A DNA stretch of 64,000 bases from Streptomyces sp. NBC_01669. GTDB taxonomy: Bacteria; Actinomycetota; Actinomycetes; Streptomycetales; Streptomycetaceae. The notes beneath the pieces are model-generated. The model was not told where the DNA came from. It saw only the letters and a program-made list of their open reading frames with translations, and did no database searches. The DNA lies in assembly GCF_026339735.1 (NCBI RefSeq), contig NZ_JAPEQG010000001.1, positions 2,232,001 through 2,296,000 on the forward strand, read 5' to 3'. Made by a program: the position numbers and the translations under genes. Position 1 is the first letter of the stretch. Each line of letters begins with the position of its first letter. Shown here piece by piece: positions 19,540 to 28,934 of this stretch.

Positions 19540-19556
19540 CGATGTGTAACACATCG
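19540..19556. promoter_or_regulatory. Perfect 17-bp palindrome upstream of the subtilase gene
   Basis: CGATGTGTAACACATCG is an exact 8-1-8 palindrome ending 35 bases before the protease start, in an unusually AT-rich 100-base leader. Its size and symmetry fit a dimeric regulator site. It is unlikely to be a terminator since no gene ends just upstream. Confidence 0.55.
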
Positions 19557-19591
19557 GAAAAAATGGTTGCCATGCCCATAAAGGAATCAGT

Positions 19592-22500
19592 ATGCCCTCC
19601 ATACCCGCCCGCAGACGGGCGGCGCTGGCTATCGGTGTCGTGCTGGCCGTCTTCACGGCCCAGCAGGCGGTGTCTGCCACCGCAGCACCGGGGACCAACA
19701 CACCGGACCGGTCCTCCGCCAGCACTGCGACACATCAGCCGACCTCACGTGCCGTCACCTTGCTGACCGGCGACAGAGTCACCGTCAACACTGCTGCCGA
19801 CGGCAGGGTCACCCGCTCCGTACAGGGCGCGGACGGTCAGCTCACCGGCGCCACGACCCACAAGGTCGGCAAGGACACCTACGTGTACCCGGACGCCGCC
19901 CTTCCGTACATCGCCGCCGGAAAGCTGGACCGCGAGCTCTTCAACGTCACCAAGCTGCTGGCGGACGGCTACGGGGACGAGCAGAGCAGCAGCCTGCCCC
20001 TGATCGTCACCTACACCGACGCTGCCGTCCGCGCGCGGACCCAGGCCGTGCCGTCCGGCGCCACCAGGACCCGCACCCTGAGCAGCATTCAGGGCGCGGC
20101 GCTGTCGGAGCACCGGACGAAAGCCGCCGACTTCTGGTCCTCGCTCACCGGCGGGACCGCGGCGGCCGGCGGTCGCAGCGCAGGGACCAAGCCCCAGCTG
20201 CGCAACGGGATCGCGAAGGTCTGGCTGGACGGGAAGGTCAAGGCCGACCTGTCCGACACCACCGCGCAGATCGGTGCACCGCAGGTATGGGCAAGCGGTG
20301 ACACCGGACAGGGTGTCGACGTGGCCGTGCTGGACACCGGTGTGGACACCCGCCACCCCGACATGGTCGGCCAGGTGACCGCAAGCACAAGCTTCGTGCC
20401 CGACCAGGACATCGAGGACCACAACGGTCACGGCACTCACGTCGCCTCGACCATCGCCGGCACCGGCGCCGCCTCCGACGGCAAGGAGAAGGGCGTCGCG
20501 CCCGGCGCGCGCCTGCACATCGGCAAGGTGCTGGACAACGACGGCAGCGGCCAGGCGTCCTGGGTGCTGGCCGGTATGGAGTGGGCCGCCCGCGACCAGC
20601 ACGCCAAGGTCATCAGCATGAGCCTGGGCGCCGGGCCCAGCGACGGCCACGACCCGATGAGCGAGGCCGTCAACCAGCTCAGCGCCGAAACCGGCGCGCT
20701 GTTCACCATCGCGGCCGGCAACGGCGGCCCGCACACCGTCTCGACGCCCAGCGTCGCCGACGCCGCGCTGTCGGTCGGCGCGGTGGACACCTCCGACCGG
20801 CTCGCCGAGTTCTCCAGCACCGGCCCGCGCCAGGGCGACGCCGGGCTGAAGCCGGAGCTGACCGCACCGGGCGTCGACGTCCTGGCGGCCCGCTCGCAGT
20901 ACGCCGTCGACGGCGAGGGCTACTACCAGACGCTGAGCGGGACCTCGATGGCCACCCCGCATGTCGCCGGCGCCGCCGCACTGCTCGCCCAGGCCCACCC
21001 GGACTGGACCGGGCAGCAGCTCAAGGACGGCCTGGTCAGCACCACCAAGGAAACCTCCGAGTACTCCCCGTACGAGGGCGGCAGCGGCCGCCTCGACGTC
21101 GCCGCCGCCGTCAAGGGCACGGTGTTCGCCACAGCCGGCGTCTTCGGCGGCTACCGCGACGCCACGGCGCCGGCCGACGAAAAGACCGAGAAGAAGGTGA
21201 CCTACACCAACACCGCGGACACTCCGGTCACTCTCAATGTGGCGGTCCAGGCCCCCGGTGCGGCCGCCGGCGCGTTCTCGCTGTCCGCACAGCAGGTCAC
21301 CGTCCCCGCGCACGGCAGTAGTACGGTCACCCTGACCACCAAGTTCGACCTGGTGAAGGCCGACACCGTCACCTCGGGGCAGATCCTCGCCACCGACGTG
21401 GCCGGCGCGTCACTGGCCCACACCATCATCGGGGCCTACAAGATGGGCTCGCGCTACACCCTCACGCTCCACGGCAAGGACCGTGAAGGCCGCCCGATGG
21501 GCGGCGAGGTGTGGGTGCTGGGCCAAGGCCTCGCGATGCCGCTGGTCCTGGACGATTCGGGCACCGGTACGGTCTCCCTGCCTGCCGGCGCGTACTTCGT
21601 GAGCCTGGAGAGCGATGTCCGGGGCTCTCACGGGCCGCACTCCCGGGGCAAGGCCATCCTGTCCGCTCCCGAGGTCGTCCTCGACAAGAACACCGCGGTG
21701 GACCTGGACGCCTCCAAGGCCAAGCAGATCTCTGTCCGGACCCCGCAGCAGACCACCCTCGCCGAGACCCGCATCGACCTCTTCCGGGGGTTCGACAACG
21801 GAAGCTCGTTGACCATGGGGCGGTGGCCCAATGCCATGTACGACAGCGTCTGGGCCCTGCCCACCAAGCCGGTCACCGTGGGCACCTTCGAGTTCGGGTC
21901 CAACTGGCGCCTGACCGAGCCGGCCCTGACGGTCACGTCCCGTACGCGCGCCATGGACGACCTGCGTGTCCAGCGCGGACGCACCCCGCTCAGCGAGGGC
22001 ACGCGCCGGTACAAGGCCGTCTACGCCGGTGACGGCGGCCCCGCCGCCTACGCCGGCCTCGACGCCAGGGGCAAGGTCGTCGTGGTCCGCCGCAGCGATG
22101 CTGTCGGGTCGGCTGAGCAGGCCGAGGCGGCAGCCAAGGCCGGCGCGAAGGTGCTGCTCGTCGTCAACGACGGCGATGGACGTCTGGAACCGTGGGGCTC
22201 CGACCTCGACAACCCCTGGTCCCAAGCGGGGAACCCGCCTCCCCTGACCGTGGCCACGCTGACCGCGGACGAGGGCGACGAGCTGATCGGCCAGATCAAG
22301 CAGGGCCGCGGGACGGCGCTCCAGGTGACCTCCCACCCGACCACGGACTACCTCTACGACATCTCCCACCACGTGGCCGCCATTCCGGCGGACCCGACCT
22401 ACCGGCCGCGGCCCCGTGACCTCGCCCGGGTGAATGTCTCCTTCCGCAACAACCGGCCCGCGCGCGGCATGGAGTTCCGTTCCGCTGTCTGGCGGGGCGA

Positions 22501-23344
22501 CTACGGATACAACATGTTGCCCACCCCCACCCAGGGCGAGCGCACCGACTGGGTGTCCAGCGACACGGAGTGGGCCGAGTTCGCCGATGTCAACCAGCAG
22601 CTTCAGATCACCAGTGACGTCCTGAAGCGGTACCCGACCGGCAAGACCTCCCACCTGCAGTACTTCGCACCGATCCAGCGCCCTCGGTTGAACGGTTCCC
22701 ACCGACCGTTCCGAGTGGATGACAAGGTGTATGCGCAGATCCTGGGCTGGGGCGACTCGGATGCCGGACACGTCGGCACGACGTACAACAACGCCGATGT
22801 CCAGAACAAGGTGAAGCTCTACCAGGGAGACACCCTGATCAGGGCCTCCGACACCGACACCCTGGGCAGCTTCCGGTTCCCCCTCGTCCTGGCTCCAGAG
22901 AAGTTGCGCTACCGCTTGCTGTCGGAGAACGCCCGGGGCACCTGGACGAACGACTACTCGACCACCACCAGGACCGAGTGGGGCTTCACCTCCGGGCGGA
23001 CCGCCGCCGGCACCTTCGACGTCCTGCCGCTGATCCAGCTCGACTACGCGGTCGAGGGCATGAACATCTCCGGCAAGACAGGTCGCCACGCCGGCATCAC
23101 CGTCACTCCCTCGCACCTCCCGGGCGCCCCCAGCTCCGACACCATCGGAAAGGTGCGCGTGGACGTCTCCTACGACGACGGCGCCACGTGGCACCACGCC
23201 GCGCTGACCCACACCGCCCGGGGCTGGAGCACCCAACTGAACGCCCCCGCCAAGGCGCGGTACGTGACGCTGCGCACCAGCGCCGGTGACACCGAGGGCA
23301 ACAGTGTCATCCAGAGCATCACCCGGGCCTTCGGCCTGAAGTGA
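19592..23344 (+). CDS. Large secreted subtilisin-like serine protease (S8)
   Basis: 1250-residue secreted protease. A signal peptide spans about residues 1-31 (RRRAALAIGVVLAVFTAQQA, then SATAA). An inhibitory pro-region precedes the S8 domain (about 230-510) with Asp248 (AVLDTGVD), His280 (GHGTHVAS), oxyanion Asn377 (AAGNGGP) and Ser452 (GTSMATPH). The 750 C-terminal residues are beta-rich. They include Fn3-like segments, and a PA-like segment around 825-900 (GKVVVVRRSDAVGS, KVLLVVNDGDG). A final YDDGATWHHAAL domain follows. AAAGGA precedes ATG 19592. Likely substrates are external proteins; cell-wall attachment is not indicated (no LPxTG). A perfect palindrome at 19540 probably controls it. 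Confidence 0.93.
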   Translation: MPSIPARRRAALAIGVVLAVFTAQQAVSATAAPGTNTPDRSSASTATHQPTSRAVTLLTGDRVTVNTAADGRVTRSVQGADGQLTGATTHKVGKDTYVYPDAALPYIAAGKLDRELFNVTKLLADGYGDEQSSSLPLIVTYTDAAVRARTQAVPSGATRTRTLSSIQGAALSEHRTKAADFWSSLTGGTAAAGGRSAGTKPQLRNGIAKVWLDGKVKADLSDTTAQIGAPQVWASGDTGQGVDVAVLDTGVDTRHPDMVGQVTASTSFVPDQDIEDHNGHGTHVASTIAGTGAASDGKEKGVAPGARLHIGKVLDNDGSGQASWVLAGMEWAARDQHAKVISMSLGAGPSDGHDPMSEAVNQLSAETGALFTIAAGNGGPHTVSTPSVADAALSVGAVDTSDRLAEFSSTGPRQGDAGLKPELTAPGVDVLAARSQYAVDGEGYYQTLSGTSMATPHVAGAAALLAQAHPDWTGQQLKDGLVSTTKETSEYSPYEGGSGRLDVAAAVKGTVFATAGVFGGYRDATAPADEKTEKKVTYTNTADTPVTLNVAVQAPGAAAGAFSLSAQQVTVPAHGSSTVTLTTKFDLVKADTVTSGQILATDVAGASLAHTIIGAYKMGSRYTLTLHGKDREGRPMGGEVWVLGQGLAMPLVLDDSGTGTVSLPAGAYFVSLESDVRGSHGPHSRGKAILSAPEVVLDKNTAVDLDASKAKQISVRTPQQTTLAETRIDLFRGFDNGSSLTMGRWPNAMYDSVWALPTKPVTVGTFEFGSNWRLTEPALTVTSRTRAMDDLRVQRGRTPLSEGTRRYKAVYAGDGGPAAYAGLDARGKVVVVRRSDAVGSAEQAEAAAKAGAKVLLVVNDGDGRLEPWGSDLDNPWSQAGNPPPLTVATLTADEGDELIGQIKQGRGTALQVTSHPTTDYLYDISHHVAAIPADPTYRPRPRDLARVNVSFRNNRPARGMEFRSAVWRGDYGYNMLPTPTQGERTDWVSSDTEWAEFADVNQQLQITSDVLKRYPTGKTSHLQYFAPIQRPRLNGSHRPFRVDDKVYAQILGWGDSDAGHVGTTYNNADVQNKVKLYQGDTLIRASDTDTLGSFRFPLVLAPEKLRYRLLSENARGTWTNDYSTTTRTEWGFTSGRTAAGTFDVLPLIQLDYAVEGMNISGKTGRHAGITVTPSHLPGAPSSDTIGKVRVDVSYDDGATWHHAALTHTARGWSTQLNAPAKARYVTLRTSAGDTEGNSVIQSITRAFGLK

Positions 23345-23352
23345 GTGCCCGC

Positions 23353-23374
23353 CCGGTCAGCCCTCGCTGACCGG
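23353..23374. terminator. Hairpin after the subtilase gene
   Basis: Nine-base perfect arms (CCGGTCAGC / GCTGACCGG) with a 4-base loop lie just after the protease stop, facing the convergent hydrolase gene. Confidence 0.7.
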
Positions 23375-23430
23375 CACGGGGGGCGGGGCCGCATCCAGCG
23401 GCCTCGCTCCTCTTCGTTGTTGTTGCCCGT

Positions 23431-24300
23431 TCAGAACTTCCGCAGAAATGCCCTGATGGCCGACGCGAGCTGCTGCGGCTGATCCTCCGGGATGAGCGTG
23501 CGGCTGTCTGCGATCTCGATGAGCTCGCCCTTGGGCAGCAACTCGGCGAGCCTGCGTCCGTGCTCGGGCGGCATGACCTTGTCCTCGGCCGCCCAGACGA
23601 CGAGCGCGGGCCGGTCGAAGTCACGCAACTTCTCGGCCCACCGGAGCAGTTCGGTCCTGGGCGGCACCCCGAGCACGTACCTGCGCAGATCGCGGCGGAT
23701 CTCCGCCGAGGTCCACAGCGGCCGGAACCACGCGTCCATCACACGGTCAGGCACGGGCCGCTTGCTCATCCGCCCCCAGGTCATCGGCAGCCGCCGCATC
23801 GGCTTGAACCTGAGCAGGGCGAACGCGAGGTTCAGCCCGCCCGGCACCTTGGCGGAGGCGTACAGCTGGGAGCCGGGCAGACCGGGCGGGAAGTTGTCGA
23901 ACGCCTCGCAGGAGGTGATGACGAGCTTCCCGATCCGCTGGTCACGCCCGTCGGCGACGAGGGCCTGAGCCCCGCCCCAGTCGTTCATGACGAGAGTGAC
24001 ATCGGTGAGATCGAGCGCATCGAGGAACTCCGCGACCAGCCGGGCAACGCCGAGGACCGACAGGTCGGCGTCCGGCTTCATGGGGCTGCGGTGACCGCCG
24101 AGCGGCAAGGTCGGAACCACACACCGGTAGTCGGGGCGCAGATCGGCGACGACGTGCCGCCACAGCGAACCGTCCATGGCGACGCCATGCAGCAGGACGA
24201 CGACGGGGCCGTCCCCACCGGTGTCCTGGTACGCCACCGGACCGGCGGAGAGCTGGACTTCCGAGGCCGACGACGGGGTTGATTGGGAGTGTTCGGTCAC
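23431..24300 (-). CDS. Alpha/beta hydrolase, haloalkane dehalogenase/epoxide hydrolase-like
   Basis: 289-residue cytoplasmic hydrolase-fold protein. The oxyanion region is VVLLHGVAMDGSLW. The nucleophile elbow is VMNDWGGAQ with Asp107, the arrangement of haloalkane dehalogenases and epoxide hydrolases rather than Ser esterases. A cap region spans about 135-205. The acid is Asp240 (AAEDKVMP). At the usual catalytic-histidine position the protein reads ADSRTLIPEDQP, so Thr268 replaces His. This may be a natural subfamily with altered or no hydrolase activity. GTG 24300 is chosen because GAGGAG lies upstream and the N-terminal extension is low-complexity. Confidence 0.8.
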   Translation of the reverse strand: MTEHSQSTPSSASEVQLSAGPVAYQDTGGDGPVVVLLHGVAMDGSLWRHVVADLRPDYRCVVPTLPLGGHRSPMKPDADLSVLGVARLVAEFLDALDLTDVTLVMNDWGGAQALVADGRDQRIGKLVITSCEAFDNFPPGLPGSQLYASAKVPGGLNLAFALLRFKPMRRLPMTWGRMSKRPVPDRVMDAWFRPLWTSAEIRRDLRRYVLGVPPRTELLRWAEKLRDFDRPALVVWAAEDKVMPPEHGRRLAELLPKGELIEIADSRTLIPEDQPQQLASAIRAFLRKF

Positions 24301-24371
24301 GGGGCGTGCACTCTCCTCGGTCGCCTGAGGGCAGGGGTGGCGCGCAGTCGACCCTACGCCGGTGGGACCGG

Positions 24372-24836
24372 TCAGTGAAGCAGGTCCAGCTCGGCACGGA
24401 CCGTTTTCCCCGGCGGTACGCGGTCCACCACCGCCCACCGGTCGGCCAGCGCCTCCACCAGGATCAGCCCGTGCCCGCTACCGGAACCGGGAGGCGGCGT
24501 CACCAGCTCCCCCGGCCCCGGTGGGCGCCGCTCGCCCCGGGCGTCCGTGACCTCGATCCGCAGGACGCCGAGCGTGCGCCGGTCGCCCGGAACATGGACG
24601 AGCCTCAACTCGAAGTCCCGGCCCGGCACCCGGCCGTGCGTCACCGCGTTCGCCGCCAGCTCGGCGACGATCAGCGCGGCGGTCTCGGACGCGTCACCGC
24701 CGTACGGGATGCCCCACTCGTTCAGCTGGTGCAGAGCAAGCTGCCGGGCGAGCCGGGCTCCTCGGGGCGTGGAACTGAATCGCTGCACGAACACACGCAC
24801 GGTGAACGGCGCTTGCGGGGACGCGAGTGCTTCCAT
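24372..24836 (-). CDS. RsbW/SpoIIAB-like ATP-binding protein
   Basis: 154 residues with a single GHKL-type ATPase domain of the anti-sigma kinase class. The N box is ETAALIVAELAANAVTHGR and the glycine lid is GSGSGHGLILVEALADRWAV. Such genes are the usual divergent partner of XRE/DUF397 pairs in Streptomyces developmental loci (WhiJ, AbaA types). Biochemistry is mostly unknown, but kinase/anti-sigma action is plausible. The start at 24836 gives MEALASPQAP; the 156-base gap to the XRE gene at 24993 should hold divergent promoters. Confidence 0.85.
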   Translation of the reverse strand: MEALASPQAPFTVRVFVQRFSSTPRGARLARQLALHQLNEWGIPYGGDASETAALIVAELAANAVTHGRVPGRDFELRLVHVPGDRRTLGVLRIEVTDARGERRPPGPGELVTPPPGSGSGHGLILVEALADRWAVVDRVPPGKTVRAELDLLH

Positions 24837-24992
24837 GCGCCCACCCTGACGGCCGGGAGGACGGTCCCACCAGGTCAGAAACTCGTACGCTGAGTCGGCG
24901 TACGAGTACAGAGTGTGGACAGTACGCGTAACAGCCCGTGACCATGGGCGCGTTGCAAACCGGTACGGGCGGGCACGGGAGGTGGCCGGAAC

Positions 24993-25847
24993 ATGGCGGA
25001 CGGCGCGGGTGGCACGGGCGGCACGACGGGCGCGGACGGGGAGCCGGAGCCCTCGGACACTCTGAAGGCGTTCGGCGAGGTGGTCAAGGTCTTCCGTAAA
25101 CGGGCACGGCTCACGCAGGAGGAGTTCGCCCCGAGGGTGCGGTACTCGGTGCCGACGGTCGCCTCGATCGAACAGGGGCGCCGGTTCCCACCGCCCGCGT
25201 TCGTGGACCGGGCGGAGGACGTGCTGGACGCGTTCGGCGTGATCAGGGCTGCGGCGAAGCACTTGTCGCGGCGGCGGGGGCTGGCGAAGTGGTTCCACCA
25301 TTGGGCGCAGCTGGAGGCGGAGGCGGCCAGCCTGTACACGTACGAGTGCCGGTTGATTCCGGGTCTGTTGCAGACCGAGGCATACGCACGGGCGCTGTTC
25401 AGGGACCAACTTCCACCGTTGGGTGACGAACAGATCGAGGCTCGGATGATTGCCCGGGTCGAACGAATGGCGCTGCTGACGGAGCGGCCGAACACCGCGT
25501 ACAGCTTCATCCTCGAAGAGCACCTGTTCCTGCGCCGTGCAGGCGGAATCGAGGTCACCCTAGAGCTCATCAACCACATTTTCCTGCTGGCTCAACTCCG
25601 CAACATCGAGGTTCAGATCATGCCGCTCGAGCAGGAGCGTCACGCGGGACTGCACGGACCTATGCAGCTCTTGGAGACCCCGGAACACAAGTGGTTCGGC
25701 TATGGCGAGGGACAGGAGAGCGGCCACTTCCATACCGACCCAGCAGTCGTCAGCACGCTCCAGATGCGATATGCCAGGATGCGTTCACAGGCTCTCTCCC
25801 TGGAGGACTCCATGAGCCTGTTGGAGCGGATGCGAGGAGCAGCATGA
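24993..25847 (+). CDS. WhiJ-type XRE regulator with DUF5753 domain
   Basis: 284 residues. After a Gly/Ala-rich start, an XRE helix-turn-helix occupies about 25-85 (VFRKRARLTQEEFAPRVRYS, then VPTVASIEQGR). The rest is the DUF5753 (Scr1-associated) domain, with the characteristic ECRLIPGLLQTEAYARAL. Members repress or modulate development and antibiotic production together with a DUF397 partner. Its TGA overlaps the ATG of that partner by ATGA at 25844-25847. The target is often the locus itself. Confidence 0.93.
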   Translation: MADGAGGTGGTTGADGEPEPSDTLKAFGEVVKVFRKRARLTQEEFAPRVRYSVPTVASIEQGRRFPPPAFVDRAEDVLDAFGVIRAAAKHLSRRRGLAKWFHHWAQLEAEAASLYTYECRLIPGLLQTEAYARALFRDQLPPLGDEQIEARMIARVERMALLTERPNTAYSFILEEHLFLRRAGGIEVTLELINHIFLLAQLRNIEVQIMPLEQERHAGLHGPMQLLETPEHKWFGYGEGQESGHFHTDPAVVSTLQMRYARMRSQALSLEDSMSLLERMRGAA

Positions 25848-26029
25848 GCACCACAGACCTGGCCTGGTTCAAGAGCAGCTACAGCAGCGGGTCGGGCGAC
25901 TCCTGCGTAGAGGTGGCCGCCTCCCCCGACACCGTCCACGTCAGGGACTCCAAGATCGAAGAGGGCCCCCAGCTCGCCCTCTCCCCCACCGCCTGGACCG
26001 GCTTCGTCGCGTACGCCGTCCAGCGCTGA
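25844..26029 (+). CDS. DUF397 small protein (WhiJ-system partner)
   Basis: 61-residue protein with the family pattern WFKSSYSSGSGDSCVEVA and VHVRDSKIEEGPQLALSPTA, then W-x-x-F. These small acidic proteins are encoded directly after XRE/DUF5753 regulators and are thought to bind and antagonise them, in a toxin-antitoxin-like arrangement. Translation is coupled by ATGA overlap. Confidence 0.93.
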   Translation: MSTTDLAWFKSSYSSGSGDSCVEVAASPDTVHVRDSKIEEGPQLALSPTAWTGFVAYAVQR

Positions 26030-26293
26030 CCACGTACCGGAGTTGAGCGCACCCGTCGGGCCGACGCGAGAGATGCCGCCGGACTGAACATCTCCGCGCA
26101 CGTTATCGAGATCACGTTTCGGCAGCGTGCCTGCGGGAGCCGCGCACCTTGATAGCGTCGCTCACGCGATTGCGGACCGCTCCCCGCCGGGGTCGTCGCC
26201 GTGCCCGTACAGCCGGCCTCTGACGACGGCCGACGAGGGCGGGGTGTGCTGGCGCACGGGGACGTACGCGGCAAGGACGAAGAGGGCCGGCCC

Positions 26294-28711
26294 ATGAGCC
26301 TCGCGCAGTTGCACTACACCTCTGCCTCTGCGGGGGACGACGGGGTCGGGGCACGGTTCACTGCGGTCGGTGGCGGCATCCCCACGCCGGTGCTGACCGA
26401 GGCGGAGAAGCTGCTCGGTTACGAGCCTCCGGCCGGGGCTCCGTATCATCCAACGAACGCCGAACTCCGTTCCTTTCCCGAGACGTTCAGCTTCAGCGAG
26501 CTGTCCGACGGCAGCCATCTGCTCAGCCGCACCGTGGCTCTCGGGGGTTCCGGCGTCGGTCGCTTCCACGCGCATGCGGTGCATCTGCCGGCCGGCACGC
26601 GCCTGCCGGGCGACGCGCTCCCGATCACGGCGTGGCGGTCGCCGAGCTGGGCATCGACCACGCCGGACAGCGGCACACCGGACCGCATATCCGCCCTGCC
26701 CGCCTCCGCCGCCTTCGGGCAGGAGGCACTCAACGACTTCGCGGTCTCCCGCAGCCCCTGGCTCGCGACGGTCTTCGCCGATCTGCGCCGTGTGAGCGAG
26801 AAACCGTCGTCGGCGCAGCTCATCCTTGTGGAGCGGCAGAGCGCGGACGTGGCCCGATGGATCGCGCTGGCCGGAGCCGTACTCCCGCCGGAGCACGCCC
26901 AGCGTCTGACGTTCACCACGTACACCCGCCGCCCGGCGCACTCACCGCACCAGGTCATCGGCGTACTGCCGGACGACGCACACGAGCTGACCGATCCCGG
27001 CTATCGCGTACACACCTGCGCCGGCCGCGCTCCTGAGAGTCCGGTGGACGACGCCTGGGCGGAGACCGTCGCGCGGGTCTGGCGCAACCGCGCACCGCAC
27101 CTGTTCCGGGCAGCGGCCACGCTGCCGGGCGAACCCTTCGCCGCCGGACCAATCGCCTTCACCGCACTGCACGCGGGCATCACGCTCGGTCCCAACGGGC
27201 GGTCCGCAGCGGCTGATTGGGCCGCCCAGCGACCGTACGCGCTGGACGAACAGCAGATGCACCGGCTGACCATCGCGCTCACAGCGCCGGCCGACGACCG
27301 TACCGCCTCCGAATCGGCGTCCGTGGCCCGGCTGCTGGCAGCACTCGAAGGACGTGCCCCTGCCGCCACCACCGAACCGCTCGCCGAACTGCTGATGACG
27401 GAGGCGGTACGGCGCAGCGACGCCGCGCTCGCGCTCCCGCCGCGCTCGGCGTTCGCCGACCCCGCCGCGGTGAAGCAGTTGGCCGACGTGCTCGGCCCGG
27501 ACCTGCTCGCCGAGCTGACCGCGGAAGCGACGGAATCCACGGGTGGAGCGACCATCGGACGCCACGTGCAGTTGCTCCGCATCGCCCGGCTGCTCGACAT
27601 GGATCTCACGGACCAGCTCCCCTCCGTTGCACGGCACATGGCACGCACCTTGCTCGCAGCTCCGGCGCCGGCCGGCGCCCCCGCACTGCTCGACCTCCTG
27701 GACGAACAGTTCGACGTCCGCACGGCCCTCCTCGGCGAACTCGATCAACTCGCCCTGGGCGCGCCCTCCGCCGCCGAGCAGCTCCTCACTCGCGTTGCCC
27801 TCCCGTTCACCGGCGCGCAGGCACTGCCGCATCTGCGCATGTGCGCCGAGGCACCCCGCGCGAAGGAGCAGGGCTCCGACCGCATCATGGCGCTGCACAC
27901 GGTGCTGCGCGCCGCCGGGTTCTCGCCGTTCGCGGAGCCGCTGGTCCTGCGCACCGCCGTCGGGCTGATCTGGGGCGACGCCACCCCGACGGCGGGCGAG
28001 GCACGGCTCCTGCTCGGCGAGTCCGGCTCGGACTCGCACCGGACGGCCGGTACATGGTCCCAGCTCGTCGACGCCGCACTCCACGCCCCCTCCGACGACG
28101 AGGAGGCGGCGGAACTCGCCCACGATCTGCTGCGCTGCTTCCCTCAGGAGATCGGCACACGGGTCCGCGGTGCACTGCAACTACTGGAGTTCGCCCGCGA
28201 CGTCAGGTCCGGTGAGTCGGCGCCCGGCTGGCCCGACCGTGCAAGGGCTCTGCGCGCCCGCGCCGAACCGGTGGAGCCCACTGTGCTGGAGCACGCCTAC
28301 GGCGCCCTTGCCCAGAGCCTGCTCGCGCAGGACCGGCCCGACGCGGAGCTGTACGCGTTCGTGCACAGCGACGACGCGGACCTGATCGCCGCCTACGGCC
28401 GGGCAGCCCGCCGCGGCGACATTCTGGCCCGGCTGCGCTCCGATCCGGCATACGTGGCCGACTGTTTCACTGTCTGGAGCGCCCACCCGCACGCGGGCCG
28501 GGCCTGGAACGAGACCCGGGCCGCGCTGCTGGAGGAGGTGCTGCGCCCGGTGGTGCGAGGGCTCTCCGGCAGCGACGTGACGGCGGTGGAGAAGGCTGTC
28601 GAGTATGCGGGGAACAGCCGCACGGCGGAGGCGTTCCGGGCCTGGAACCGGCCGGGCACGTTCGGCAGACGGCTGGGAAGCCGGCTGACCTCGCGGGTGC
28701 GGCGGTCCTAG
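26294..28711 (+). CDS. GTPase-associated protein 1 (GAP1)-like protein
   Basis: 805 residues. The N-terminal 260 or so (MSLAQLHYTSASAGDDGVGA, PYHPTNAELRSFPETFSF, QRLTFTTYTRRPAHSPHQVI) match what I remember as the GAP1-N2 domain. The rest is helical and repetitive, with no catalytic motif or membrane segment. Such proteins are usually encoded beside GTPases and effector or adaptor genes in predicted immunity or signalling operons; none of those partners is visible here, so this copy looks like an orphan. ATG 26294 follows GAGGG. Family assignment is from memory; function unknown. Confidence 0.6.
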   Translation: MSLAQLHYTSASAGDDGVGARFTAVGGGIPTPVLTEAEKLLGYEPPAGAPYHPTNAELRSFPETFSFSELSDGSHLLSRTVALGGSGVGRFHAHAVHLPAGTRLPGDALPITAWRSPSWASTTPDSGTPDRISALPASAAFGQEALNDFAVSRSPWLATVFADLRRVSEKPSSAQLILVERQSADVARWIALAGAVLPPEHAQRLTFTTYTRRPAHSPHQVIGVLPDDAHELTDPGYRVHTCAGRAPESPVDDAWAETVARVWRNRAPHLFRAAATLPGEPFAAGPIAFTALHAGITLGPNGRSAAADWAAQRPYALDEQQMHRLTIALTAPADDRTASESASVARLLAALEGRAPAATTEPLAELLMTEAVRRSDAALALPPRSAFADPAAVKQLADVLGPDLLAELTAEATESTGGATIGRHVQLLRIARLLDMDLTDQLPSVARHMARTLLAAPAPAGAPALLDLLDEQFDVRTALLGELDQLALGAPSAAEQLLTRVALPFTGAQALPHLRMCAEAPRAKEQGSDRIMALHTVLRAAGFSPFAEPLVLRTAVGLIWGDATPTAGEARLLLGESGSDSHRTAGTWSQLVDAALHAPSDDEEAAELAHDLLRCFPQEIGTRVRGALQLLEFARDVRSGESAPGWPDRARALRARAEPVEPTVLEHAYGALAQSLLAQDRPDAELYAFVHSDDADLIAAYGRAARRGDILARLRSDPAYVADCFTVWSAHPHAGRAWNETRAALLEEVLRPVVRGLSGSDVTAVEKAVEYAGNSRTAEAFRAWNRPGTFGRRLGSRLTSRVRRS

Positions 28712-28739
28712 GGTGCATATCGGGTTGTGGTCTTGGCTC

Positions 28740-28780
28740 GCGGGGCGTGGCACGGCACGCTCGCATGCCCCACGCCCCGC
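28740..28780. terminator. Hairpin after the GAP1-like gene
   Basis: Eleven-base perfect arms (28740-28750 and 28770-28780, GCGGGGCGTGG and its complement) lie 29 bases after the stop. Confidence 0.75.
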
Positions 28781-28897
28781 TCCCTGATCCGGATCACAAC
28801 CCCAGCCAGGCCCTAACCGTCCATACCGTTCACTTGGGGGCTCGCCGTCCGTTTCGAGGTGGCGGGCCCCACCTTTGCTTGCGACATCGGCCGAATC

Positions 28898-28926
28898 TGT
28901 CCTGGTCAGGCACCTTCACGTAACCT
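28898..28926 (+). promoter_or_regulatory. Candidate promoter for a leaderless transcript
   Basis: TGTCCT (28898-28903), a 17-base spacer and TAACCT (28921-28926) end 8 bases before GTG 28935, so transcription would start at or next to the start codon. No ribosome binding site is visible, which supports leaderless translation. Confidence 0.45.
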
Positions 28927-28934
28927 CACGGCCT

